A stretch of DNA of 64,000 bases from Actinoplanes derwentensis (GCF_900104725.1 NZ_LT629758.1:8518001-8582000), one strand, 5' to 3'; positions 9,510 through 18,128 are shown, counted from the first letter of the stretch. A program made the numbers and translations. Notes: generated by a model from the letters alone, not told the origin.

Positions 9510-9583
9510 GCTGCCGCTCCTGTCTGATTCATGAAGTGGAGTCGGGGCTGGGGCCGGAGGGAGGCAGCCCTCCGGCCCGGGGA

Positions 9584-10129
9584 TCACTCGGCGGCGGTGT
9601 CCGCCGGGTCCTGGACCACCTTCGGCGGGTTGTGAGTCGGCGGCTGGTCCTGCTGGGGCGCCGTCGTGCTCTTGCCGCCGACCGTGGTCTTGAACCCGAA
9701 GTCGGCTTCCTGGCAGGCGTCGTCGGGGTCGGCGATCATGCGGACCGAGTCCTTGTAGTCGAGAACCTTTGTCGACTGCGGCGCTACGTAGAGGTCGGTG
9801 GGAAGCGGAGCGTTGGGAACCGCCTCGACCGTGTTGTTCGGGCAGTTCCTCGTGGTCTTGCTGACGACGGCGAAGCCGGTGAAGTTGATCGAGGTGATCA
9901 GAACGGGGAACTTGTTCTCGTTGGTCACCGTGACCTTCACGTCGCTGCGACTGCCGGGCACGAGCGCGGAGATGCTGGACCCGGAGACCTTCAGCGAGAT
10001 CACCTTGCCTGCCTTGGCGCTGGCCTCGCCGGAACCGCTGATGGTCCAGAACGCCCAGGCCGCGCCCCCGCTGGCCGCCACGACTCCGGCGGTGGCAAGG
10101 GCGGCGACACGCTTCGTGTACTTACGCAT
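9584..10129 (-). CDS. exported SipW/CalY-like two-cysteine protein (cluster member 1)
   Basis: A 181-aa protein, the first of the cluster in transcription order. A basic N-terminus (MRKYTKR) and hydrophobic segment lead to GGAAWAFW, followed by ISGSGEASAKAG, a match to the signal region of SipW-dependent proteins. The mature part has VTVTNENKFPVLITS, a first cysteine in RNCPNN and ACQEADFGF, then a Pro/Gln/Thr-rich C-terminal tail of about 40 residues. The ATG at 10129 has GGAGG 10 nt upstream. No signal peptidase or sortase gene is present in the window. Structural, adhesive or matrix roles are possible but unproven. Confidence 0.78.
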   Translation of the reverse strand: MRKYTKRVAALATAGVVAASGGAAWAFWTISGSGEASAKAGKVISLKVSGSSISALVPGSRSDVKVTVTNENKFPVLITSINFTGFAVVSKTTRNCPNNTVEAVPNAPLPTDLYVAPQSTKVLDYKDSVRMIADPDDACQEADFGFKTTVGGKSTTAPQQDQPPTHNPPKVVQDPADTAAE

Positions 10130-10617
10130 GGGAATGTTCCTCCAGGAACAGGTATACGAGTGCGACACCCGGATGAGCCGGTAGCGACCGAATCGGGGTG
10201 CACGTCGTTAATCGGGTGTGTCCGGGGCCAGCGAGGCCACCCGGCGCTGCGACAAAGATGGCGGAGTCTGTGAACGGCGGCGATCGGCTGACCCGTCGAC
10301 CTGTGGAGGGCGAGACGGTGCGGGAGACGGGCCGTCCCGGCTAATCCGCAGGAGTGATGAGGGCCGATGAGGCGATCATCGATGGCCTCGGCGAAGATCG
10401 ATGAGATGTGGACCGGCCTGGGGTGACGGCGGGTCTGCATCAATCGGGTCGCCGGGCAAGCCCGAGGGAGTCGAAGATCCTGGTGGGGGCGTCGGATTCC
10501 GCTCAAATCAGGGGTGGAACGTGAACTGGCGACACCATTTCCGGGTAACTTGCGGAATTATTTCCGGGTACCGGACCCGAAAGGGGCAGTGCCGTTCCCC
10601 TGAAAGAGGCTTCTGGA
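10130..10617. other. 488-bp intergenic region upstream of the exported-protein cluster
   Basis: No convincing gene is seen. It must hold the promoter of the cluster starting at 10129. It also contains a direct repeat of ATTTCCGGGTA at 10537-10547 and 10560-10570 (23 bp start to start), and a small hairpin, AGAGGC / GCCTCT, overlapping the 3' end of the methyltransferase at 10618. Confidence 0.5.
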
Positions 10618-11367
10618 TTACGCCTCTGTCGGCCGCTCGGCCTGCACAAGGAATCGGTGGGCGCGCACGGTGAATTCGCCCCGGGCCCGGATCACGGCGG
10701 TCAGCCGGGCCAGCTCACGTTCGTACCGCAGCGGGGTGAAGTCTCTGATCTGCCATGGCACTGTCCGCAAATGATGGACGACCGCCGTGATGTCGCGGAA
10801 GGTCAGGAGCGGATGCTCCTCCCGCACGTCGGTGACCCGCAGCCCGGCCGCCTGCAGCGCGCTGACCGCGACCTCGGCGTCCCACCGGCGCGGGTGCGGA
10901 GGTGGGGCGCCGAGCGCGGTGTTGAGTTCGGCCAGGTCGTCGCTGCCGACCTGCTGGGTGAGCAGCGCGCCACCCGGCTTGAGCAGGCGGGCGATGTCAG
11001 CGGCGGGAAGCCGGCCGTGCCGGCTGAGGACGAGGTCGAACTCGTTCTCTTCGGACGGCATCTCGGTCAGCACCGGAACTCCGAAGGGAGCGAGGCGTTC
11101 CCGGGCGGCCGGCGTGTTGCGGGCCCACGTCTCGACCGCGACGGTGTGCGGGGGGAGCGGGGCCAGCTCGGCGAGGAGTTCGCCGCCACCGGTGTCGAGG
11201 TCGAGCACACTGAACGACCGGCTCACCACGACGCGAGCCAGCTCCAGGTACGACCACGACGGCTCGGACGCCACGGCCAGGCCGTCCAGCCAGGCGAATT
11301 CCCACCCGGTCATGGAGGCGCCGGTAGCCGCGGCGTTGAGCTCTTCCCCCTGCCGGTTGCTGCGCAC
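10618..11367 (-). CDS. class I SAM-dependent methyltransferase, substrate unknown
   Basis: A 249-aa protein with a Rossmann-type methyltransferase core: motif I VLDLDTGGGELLAELA near residue 55, an acidic position after the next strand (VAVETWARN), and post-motif segments FDLVLSRHGRL and LLKPGGALLTQQVG. The C-terminal part (FTPLRYERELARL, then FTVRAHRFLVQA) is typical of a common actinobacterial group of uncharacterised methyltransferases. The GTG at 11367 is the farthest upstream start. An ATG 18 codons in (MTGWEFAWLDG) is possible but would cut into the likely first helix. It may be co-transcribed with the MerR fusion gene 94 bp upstream on the same strand. Confidence 0.82.
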   Translation of the reverse strand: MRSNRQGEELNAAATGASMTGWEFAWLDGLAVASEPSWSYLELARVVVSRSFSVLDLDTGGGELLAELAPLPPHTVAVETWARNTPAARERLAPFGVPVLTEMPSEENEFDLVLSRHGRLPAADIARLLKPGGALLTQQVGSDDLAELNTALGAPPPHPRRWDAEVAVSALQAAGLRVTDVREEHPLLTFRDITAVVHHLRTVPWQIRDFTPLRYERELARLTAVIRARGEFTVRAHRFLVQAERPTEA

Positions 11368-11461
11368 CGACCGAACGTAGCGGGCCGGGGTCGTCAGCAG
11401 CGACTCGATCCCACGGCCGTTCCAGGTCCGGTGCCGGACTGTGGCTGAACGGTTACCAGAG

Positions 11462-12487
11462 TCAGTGGCGGACCGGCATGAGTAGCGAGAAATGGGACTC
11501 CACGCCGACCGGCCGGATCATCAGGGGCAGAACGGGCCCGTCGAGTTCCAGCACCAGCTGACCGTCGCCGCCCGCGTCCAGGGCCTGGAGCAGGAACTCC
11601 CGGTTCAGCGCGATGTGCCGCTCGCTGTCGGCGGCCCACTCGTCGGGGCCGACGGCCCGCAACCCGGCGGCCGGATCGAGGCTGAGAACCGACACCGGGA
11701 ACTCCCGCTCGATCGCCGGAGCGGCGGCGATCAACTCCCGCAACTCTTCGGCGCCGACCGTGATCCGCCGCGCCGACGGCCCGGCGCTGATCAGGCGCTG
11801 ATAGTCGGGAAACTCCATGTTGATCGGCTCGTCCTCGACTGTCGTGTCGCCGGCCTGCGCGGTGACCAGGCCGGGGTCCAGATCGATGGTGATCGGCCCG
11901 GACCGGAACGCGCGCAGCCGCTCGGCGAAGGCGAGCGGCAGGAACAGCCGCGCGGCCGTGCCCTCCACGACGGCGGGGGAGGTGGCGACCGCCATCCGGT
12001 AGCGGTCGGTGGCGACGAGCGTGATGACGCCGTCGCCGGTCTCGAAGAGCACTCCGGCCGGAATCGGATCGGCGGCACTCGCCCCTGCGAAGATCACCGC
12101 GGCCAGGGCGGCGGACAGATCGGCGGCGCTCAGCGTGACACGGGTCATCAGTTTCTCCTCCAGATCGAGCAGGGTGTGCAGGCGGAGAAGCTCACGCTTG
12201 GCGTCGGCGAGACCGGACTCCAGGCGGATCAGGTGGGCGTCCAGACGGACCCGTACCGCAACCGGGGTGGGAAGGTCTTTGACCACCGCCGCGATCTCGG
12301 CGACCGGCATCCCCACCCGCCGCAGCCCGGCGATCAGCCGGGCCGCTTTGATCTGCTCGGCGGTGTAGCGGCGGTAACCGGTCGACGGGTCGACGACGGC
12401 TGGGACCAGCACGCCTGCCCCGTCGTAGAACCGCAGCGCACTGACGCTCAGTCCGCTGGCCCGGGCCACCTCGCCGATGCCTCGCAT
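11462..12487 (-). CDS. MerR-type regulator fused to a DnaN (beta-clamp)-like domain
   Basis: A 341-aa two-part protein. Residues 1-70 are a MerR winged helix (IGEVARASGLSVSALRFYD, then GYRRYTAEQ), followed by the usual dimerisation coil to about 112. From about 117 the chain resembles domains 2 and 3 of the replicative sliding clamp: GVLFETGDGVITLVATDRYR, FPDYQRLI, a VSVLSLDP strand, and the terminal FSLLMPVR that closes DnaN proteins. Clamp domain 1 is absent. MerR proteins usually carry a small ligand-binding C-terminus, so a clamp fold in that place is unusual. The ATG at 12487 has GGAG 7 nt upstream. It is transcribed in the same direction as lysE, 47 bp downstream of it. The target promoter is unknown. 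Confidence 0.85.
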   Translation of the reverse strand: MRGIGEVARASGLSVSALRFYDGAGVLVPAVVDPSTGYRRYTAEQIKAARLIAGLRRVGMPVAEIAAVVKDLPTPVAVRVRLDAHLIRLESGLADAKRELLRLHTLLDLEEKLMTRVTLSAADLSAALAAVIFAGASAADPIPAGVLFETGDGVITLVATDRYRMAVATSPAVVEGTAARLFLPLAFAERLRAFRSGPITIDLDPGLVTAQAGDTTVEDEPINMEFPDYQRLISAGPSARRITVGAEELRELIAAAPAIEREFPVSVLSLDPAAGLRAVGPDEWAADSERHIALNREFLLQALDAGGDGQLVLELDGPVLPLMIRPVGVESHFSLLMPVRH

Positions 12488-12534
12488 GTCGTTCTCCACG
12501 TCAACGAATCCTGGTGTCTCGACCTGATCGAGGG

Positions 12535-13134
12535 TCAAGCTTGCACGATCAGAGCCACCCCGAGCACAGTCATCACCACCGCTATCGACGCGTCCAGCAC
12601 CCGCCAGGCGGACGGCCGGGCCAGTAGCGGGGCCAGCCATCGCGCGCCCAGCCCGAGCGAGAAGAACCAGCTCAGGCTTGCGAAAGCCGCGCCCAGACCG
12701 AACGCCCAGCGGTCCTGGTGCTGTTGCGCGACCGAGCCGAGCAGCAGCACCGTGTCGAGATAGACGTGCGGGTTGAGGTACGTCAGCGCGAGGCAGGTGA
12801 GCAGGGTCGCACGCAGTGTGGTGGGAGCCTTGGCGGTGGCTTCCAACGACGACGGCCGCAGTGCTCGGCGGGCCGCCAGGATCGCGTAGCCGAGCAGGAA
12901 CACGGCGCCCGCCCAGCGGATCGCGGTGATCAGGCCGGGGTGCGTGTTGAGGACCGCACCGAACCCGGCGATGCCCGCGGAGATCAGGGCCAGGTCGGAG
13001 AGGGCACAGGTCAACACCACCGGGAGTACGTGTTCCCGGCGCAAGCCTTGACGCAGGACGAACGCGTTCTGGGCACCGATCGCGATGATCAGCACGGCCG
13101 AAGCGACAAATCCGGCTATAGCGGAGGAGAACAT
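12535..13134 (-). CDS. lysE: LysE/ArgO-type basic amino acid exporter
   Basis: A 199-aa membrane protein with about six hydrophobic segments and the LysE-family signature IGAQNAFVLRQGL near residues 19-31, plus TYLNPHVYLDT in the middle. Such proteins export L-lysine and L-arginine when intracellular levels rise. It is divergent from a LysG/ArgP regulator, with 70 bp between, containing a clear inverted repeat. Three diaminopimelate pathway genes lie nearby, which supports a lysine-homeostasis role. The substrate assignment is by family and context. Confidence 0.9.
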   Translation of the reverse strand: MFSSAIAGFVASAVLIIAIGAQNAFVLRQGLRREHVLPVVLTCALSDLALISAGIAGFGAVLNTHPGLITAIRWAGAVFLLGYAILAARRALRPSSLEATAKAPTTLRATLLTCLALTYLNPHVYLDTVLLLGSVAQQHQDRWAFGLGAAFASLSWFFSLGLGARWLAPLLARPSAWRVLDASIAVVMTVLGVALIVQA

Positions 13135-13167
13135 GCCCCGACGCTACGGCTGGTTTCCATGAAGCGA

Positions 13168-13197
13168 AAACTAATCATTCTGACGATGGATTAGTTT
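13168..13197. promoter_or_regulatory. LysG operator, perfect 9-bp inverted repeat
   Basis: AAACTAATC (13168-13176) and GATTAGTTT (13189-13197) are exact inverted copies separated by 12 bp, in the 70-bp gap between lysE and lysG. The AT-rich arms stand out from the GC-rich surroundings. The size and placement fit a LysR-type regulator site controlling the divergent exporter and, since it ends 7 bp before the lysG start, probably lysG itself. Confidence 0.85.
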
Positions 13198-13204
13198 CCC
13201 TAAC

Positions 13205-14020
13205 GTGGATCAGACCCAGTTGGCGACTTTCCAGGCCGTGATCGAGCAGGGTAGCTTCGAGGCGGCCGCTCGAGTGCTGCACGTCACGCCGTCCGCGGTC
13301 AGTCAGCGGATCAAAGCGCTGGAGCAGACCGTCGGCCAGGTGCTGGTGCGCCGCGCCAAACCGTGCACCGCGACGACGGCGGGCGAGGCACTGGTCCGTT
13401 TCGCCAACCAGGTCGACCTGCTGGAGCGGGAGGTCCTGGGCGCTGACACCACCCGTCTCTCGGTGGTCGTCAACGCCGACTCGCTGGACAGCTGGTTTCT
13501 GCCGGTGCTCGCCCAGGTTCCCGGGGTGTTCTTCGAACTGCACACCGATGATCAGGAACACACCACCGACCTGCTCCGGACCGGCACCGTGATGGCCGCG
13601 GTCACCTCCGAACACGTCCCGGTGCAGGGCTGCCGGGTGGAGAGACTGGGGGTGATGCGCTATCTCGCGGTGGCCGCGCCCGACTTCGACGCCACCGATC
13701 TGCACACCGCGCCGGTGCTCGTCTACAACCGCAAGGACCGGCTGCAACACCGGTTCATGACCGCCCGGTACGACCCGCCGGTCCACTACATCCCGGCGAC
13801 CGCGCCGTTCAACCAGGCGATCCGGTTGGGGCTGGGGTGGGGGATGCTCTACGAGAAGGAGGCGGCAGATGACCTTAGGTCAGGAAAAATCGTGCAAATC
13901 AGACAGGGTCATCTTGACGTCCCGCTCTACTGGCAGTGCTGGCGGATCCAGTCGACAGTGCTGGAGACACTGACGGCCGCCGTTCGCACGGCGGCCGCCC
14001 AGGCATTACGAAACAACTAG
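13205..14020 (+). CDS. lysG: LysR-type regulator, LysG/ArgP family
   Basis: A 271-aa protein with an N-terminal winged helix (residues 1-60; FQAVIEQGSFEAAARVLHVT, then PSAVSQRIKALE) and a periplasmic-binding-like effector domain. The family senses lysine or arginine and activates the exporter gene. It is divergent from lysE across a 70-bp gap with the operator. The GTG start has no clear ribosome site and lies only 7 bp from the operator arm, so a leaderless or very short-leader transcript is likely. Its stop TAG interlocks with the dapD stop through the shared bases CTAG at 14017-14020. Confidence 0.9.
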   Translation: MDQTQLATFQAVIEQGSFEAAARVLHVTPSAVSQRIKALEQTVGQVLVRRAKPCTATTAGEALVRFANQVDLLEREVLGADTTRLSVVVNADSLDSWFLPVLAQVPGVFFELHTDDQEHTTDLLRTGTVMAAVTSEHVPVQGCRVERLGVMRYLAVAAPDFDATDLHTAPVLVYNRKDRLQHRFMTARYDPPVHYIPATAPFNQAIRLGLGWGMLYEKEAADDLRSGKIVQIRQGHLDVPLYWQCWRIQSTVLETLTAAVRTAAAQALRNN

Positions 14021-14964
14021 TCGTTGGCGTGCAGCGCGCTGTTCAACTCGATGCCGGTGCCCTTGCGCGGCTTCGCCTCCAGCGCGCCGGACAGCGAGTT
14101 GCGCCAGAACAGGAGATTGTTCACACCGGACAGCTCGATGGCCTTCACCACACGGCCGTCGGGCAGCGCGATCTTCGAAGCGGCGGTGATGTAGACACCC
14201 GCCTCGACCACACAGTCGTCACCGAGCGAGATGCCGACACCCGCGTTCGCGCCGAGCAGGCTGCGCTCGCCGATGCGGACCTTGGCCTTGCCGCCGCCGG
14301 AGAGCGTGCCCATGATCGACGAACCGCCGCCGATGTCGGAGCCGTCGCCGACCACCACACCCTGCACGATCCGGCCCTCGACCATCGAGGTGCCGAGCGT
14401 GCCGGCGTTGAAGTTGACGAATCCCTCCTGCATGACCGTGGTGCCGGAGGCCAGGTAGGCGCCCAGGCGAACCCGGTCGGCGTCGGCGATCCGCACCCCG
14501 GACGGCACCACGTAGTCGGTCATCCGCGGGAACTTGTCCACCCCGAAGACGGTGAGCTGACGGCCCGCGGCGCGCTCCAGGAAGCGCAGCTCGTCGACCC
14601 GCTCCGGCGGCACCGGGCCGGCCGAGGTCCAGGCCACGTTGGCCAGCTTGCCGAAGACGCCGTCCAGGTTGAGCTCGTTCGGCCGGACCAGGCGGTGGGA
14701 CAGCAGGTGCAGGCGCAGGTAGGCCTCGGACGCGTCGGTGATCGGGTCGGCCAGCGACTTGATCACGGTGCGGACCTCGACCGTGCTCAATCCGGGCAGA
14801 AGCTTCGGGCCGGTCAGCCCGGCCGGCAGCACCGGCACGTCAGCCGGCTCCGCACCCAGTCCCAGGTGACCGGAGGGGAACCAGGTGTCCAGCACCTGAC
14901 CCTCGGCGGTGACGGTGGCGAGGCCGATGCCCCAGGCGGGCGAGGTCGAGATCGCGGTTTCCAC
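14017..14964 (-). CDS. dapD: 2,3,4,5-tetrahydropyridine-2,6-dicarboxylate N-succinyltransferase (DapD)
   Basis: A 315-aa left-handed beta-helix acyltransferase of the actinobacterial DapD type. It transfers a succinyl group to tetrahydrodipicolinate in the succinylase branch of lysine/diaminopimelate synthesis. The hexapeptide-repeat core runs from about residue 165 to 270 (TTVMQEGFVNFNAGTLGTSM, then GGSSIMGTLSGGG, then LLGANAGVGISLGDDCVVEAG). The N-terminal AWGIGLATVT matches the family start, so the GTG at 14964 was chosen; no strong ribosome site is visible. It is divergent from dapE, with 67 bp between. Confidence 0.95.
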   Translation of the reverse strand: METAISTSPAWGIGLATVTAEGQVLDTWFPSGHLGLGAEPADVPVLPAGLTGPKLLPGLSTVEVRTVIKSLADPITDASEAYLRLHLLSHRLVRPNELNLDGVFGKLANVAWTSAGPVPPERVDELRFLERAAGRQLTVFGVDKFPRMTDYVVPSGVRIADADRVRLGAYLASGTTVMQEGFVNFNAGTLGTSMVEGRIVQGVVVGDGSDIGGGSSIMGTLSGGGKAKVRIGERSLLGANAGVGISLGDDCVVEAGVYITAASKIALPDGRVVKAIELSGVNNLLFWRNSLSGALEAKPRKGTGIELNSALHAND

Positions 14965-15031
14965 GACCCGAACCCTACCGGAGGCCCGATGACGCCTCAG
15001 GGGTGTCGAGACACCCCGGTATGGTGCGGAC

Positions 15032-16102
15032 ATGGCCAACCCGCTTACCCCGGACGTGCTGCTCGACCCGGTCGTGCTGACCCGCACCCTGGTCGATGTC
15101 GAGTCCGTGTCCCGCGACGAGAAGGTGATCGCCGATCACGTCGAGGACGTCCTCCGCGAGGTCAGCCACCTGAGCGTCCGCCGCCTCGGCAACACGGTGA
15201 TGGCACGCACCAAACTGGGCCGTGACCAGCGGGTGATCCTGGCCGGGCACCTCGACACCGTCCCGATCAGCGGCAACCTGCCGTCCACCGTCGTCGACGA
15301 CCTGATCTTCGGGTGCGGCACCTCCGACATGAAGGGCGGCGTCGCACTCGCCCTGCACCTGGCGGTCACCCTGCCCGACCCGATCTACGACGTCACCTAT
15401 CTCTTCTACGAGGCCGAGGAGATCGCTTCCGAGTTCAACGGCCTCAACCTGGTCGCCACCGAGCACCCCAAATGGCTACGGGGCGACTTTGCGGTGCTGC
15501 TCGAACCGACGTACGGCGCGGTCGAAGCCGGCTGCCAGGGCACCATGCAGGTCGAGATCCGCACCAAGGGCCGCCGGGCGCACACCGCTCGATCGTGGCG
15601 CGGCGTCAACGCCATCCACGCCGCCGGTGAGGTGCTGCGCCGGTTGGAGGGCTACCGCCCACGGACCGTCACCATCGACGGCTGCACCTACCGGGAGGGC
15701 TTGAGTGCGGTCGGCATCTCCGGTGGGGTGGCCGGCAACGTCGTGCCCGACGAGTGCGTCGTCAAGGTCAACCTGCGGTTCGCCCCGGACCGTTCGGAGA
15801 AGCAGGCCCTGGAGCACCTGCACGAGGTCTTCGAGGGTTACGAACTGGTGGTCACCGACTCGGCCCCCGGCGCCCTGCCCGGTCTGAACGCGGCACCGGC
15901 CCGCGAGTTCCTGGCCGCCGTCGGCATCGAACCGTCCGGCAAACTGGGCTGGACCGACGTGTCCCGGTTCGCCGCCCTCGGCATCCCGGCCCTCAACTAC
16001 GGCCCCGGCGACCCGTCGCTGGCGCACGCACCCGACGAGCACGTCGAGATCGGGAAGATCCGGGACGGGGCCGCCACCCTGTACCGATGGCTGGCGCCCT
16101 AG
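15032..16102 (+). CDS. dapE: succinyl-diaminopimelate desuccinylase (DapE)
   Basis: A 356-aa M20-family zinc amidohydrolase that releases succinate from N-succinyl-LL-diaminopimelate. Metal-ligand segments are visible: AGHLDTVP (about residue 71), GCGTSDMKGG (about 94-103), and YEAEEIASEFNG with the catalytic glutamate (about 130). The dimerisation lid follows from about 175 to 290. The ATG at 15032 is followed directly by family-like sequence. Its stop interlocks with the stop of a small minus-strand gene at CTAG 16099-16102. With dapC and dapD the window carries three consecutive steps of the succinylase route. Confidence 0.94.
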   Translation: MANPLTPDVLLDPVVLTRTLVDVESVSRDEKVIADHVEDVLREVSHLSVRRLGNTVMARTKLGRDQRVILAGHLDTVPISGNLPSTVVDDLIFGCGTSDMKGGVALALHLAVTLPDPIYDVTYLFYEAEEIASEFNGLNLVATEHPKWLRGDFAVLLEPTYGAVEAGCQGTMQVEIRTKGRRAHTARSWRGVNAIHAAGEVLRRLEGYRPRTVTIDGCTYREGLSAVGISGGVAGNVVPDECVVKVNLRFAPDRSEKQALEHLHEVFEGYELVVTDSAPGALPGLNAAPAREFLAAVGIEPSGKLGWTDVSRFAALGIPALNYGPGDPSLAHAPDEHVEIGKIRDGAATLYRWLAP

Positions 16103-16269
16103 TAACGAACCGTGACTCTACCCACCGCGCGCTGCGGTGGCGGGATCTCCATCGTCACCTCCAGGTCAACGGCGGGTTCGGCGTCGCGGGCCGCGAAGGC
16201 CGCGCGCCGTTCTTCCAGAACCAGCCGTATCCGGTGCTGCATCCGGAGGCGCTGGTGTCGATTCGTCAC
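16099..16269 (-). CDS. 56-aa small protein convergent to dapE
   Basis: A short frame supported by an AGAAGGAG ribosome site 8 nt before the GTG at 16269 and by strong third-position GC. The product begins MTNRHQRLRMQHRIRLVLEE, has a central Arg/Ala-rich helix-like stretch and ends in VGRVTVRY. Its TAG stop shares CTAG with the dapE stop. No motif is recognisable. It is divergent from the first LOG gene across 130 bp. The role is unknown; it could be a small cytoplasmic helical protein. Confidence 0.6.
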   Translation of the reverse strand: MTNRHQRLRMQHRIRLVLEERRAAFAARDAEPAVDLEVTMEIPPPQRAVGRVTVRY

Positions 16270-16399
16270 GATGGTCGCTCCTTCTTGGGGAGCCGATGTG
16301 TTGCTTCAATCTGGCAAAAAGGTCTACTGCTCGCAATCCTCTTACCGAAACGGACCCGGTTATTCACCGGGTACCGGGCATCCGCACTACCTTTGTGGC

Positions 16400-17158
<759 letters not shown>

Positions 17159-17159
17159 C

Positions 17160-17762
17160 ATGGCCGCGATCTGCGTCTTCTGCGCCTCCTCCACCACCCT
17201 CGAACAGCGCTGGCTCGACCTCGCCGCACAAACCGGCCGGCACCTGGCCGAACGCGGCCACACCCTGGTCTCCGGCGGCGGCCGGGTCGGCATGATGGGC
17301 ACCGTCACCGAAGGCGCCCGAGCCGCCGGCGGCCACACCCTCGGCATCATCCCGCAGTACCTGGTCGACCTGGAGGTAGCCGACGAGGCCTCCGACGAAC
17401 TGATCGTCACCGGCGACATGGCCGACCGCAAAAACGTGATGATCGACCGCTCGGACGCCTTCATCACCCTCCCCGGCGGCCTCGGCACCCTCGACGAACT
17501 GTTCGAGGTCTGGACCACGGCCACCCTCGACGTCCACCGCAAACCACTGATCCTTCTCGATCCCGACGGCTTCTACGACGGCCTGCTGCACTGGCTCGGC
17601 ACCCTCACCGACCAGAAGTTCGTCCGCCCCGCCGCGATGGACCTGTTGCTGGTGGCCCGCACCGTCCCGGAAGCCGTGGACCTGATCGAGAAGACCCTGG
17701 CCGCGGGGCCGCGTCCCCCTTCCGGCGCGGCGTCGGGAACGGCAAGCCCAGCAGAGCAATAG
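17160..17762 (+). CDS. LOG-family (TIGR00730) nucleotide phosphoribohydrolase, copy 2
   Basis: A 200-aa protein made of little more than the LOG domain: AAICVFCASS at the N-terminus, SGGGRVGMMGTVTEGA (about residue 38), and PGGLGTLDELFEV (about 105). It starts 1 nt after the stop of copy 1 and is probably translated with it. The two share the fold but differ in length and in the G-rich loop (GGGPGV versus GGGRVG), so they are likely old paralogues with different substrates. The C-terminal 20 residues are a Pro/Ala/Ser tail. Confidence 0.88.
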   Translation: MAAICVFCASSTTLEQRWLDLAAQTGRHLAERGHTLVSGGGRVGMMGTVTEGARAAGGHTLGIIPQYLVDLEVADEASDELIVTGDMADRKNVMIDRSDAFITLPGGLGTLDELFEVWTTATLDVHRKPLILLDPDGFYDGLLHWLGTLTDQKFVRPAAMDLLLVARTVPEAVDLIEKTLAAGPRPPSGAASGTASPAEQ

Positions 17763-18006
17763 CCTCTGGTACGGACGTCACCTCCCTCGCCGAACCACAC
17801 CTCCCGTGGCATCACGCGAGACAGGCGAAACTCCAGGCCGCCCCACGACCGCCGGGCCGAATGCGCCACTCCAGGCCACCCACCAACCCCCACCACGCCG
17901 ACCGGTCACCCATTTGCGGTGCCAGCCGGCGACCGTGGTCGGTCACCCGCCGCCTCACCGGCTTCGCCCTTCGCGTCCCGGTCGCCGTCCGCGTTCTTCC
18001 CCGGGT

Positions 18007-18041
18007 GGTCACTCGTGGTGCGATCCGCACCACAAGTGACC
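18007..18041. terminator. long hairpin in the 366-bp gap between the LOG genes and adnA
   Basis: The arms 18007-18022 and 18026-18041 pair in 15 of 16 positions around an ATC loop; the only mismatch is C18014 against A18034. No T-run follows, so it is either an actinobacterial intrinsic terminator for the LOG operon or a structured element in the adnA leader, whose start lies 88 nt downstream. The rest of the gap 17763-18128 shows no gene. Confidence 0.65.
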
Positions 18042-18128
18042 GCGCAGCGGGCTGCTCGGGTGTGAATCCGGGACCGAGGCGGCCGCTGGCCGGAAACAAC
18101 GTCATACCGGCGTGCTCTCATTGATGCC

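Noticed and set aside
10130..10617. Possible riboswitch in the 488-bp gap
   Set aside because: Several GATCGATG-rich segments can fold weakly, but no conserved riboswitch core could be recognised; only the direct repeat was kept.
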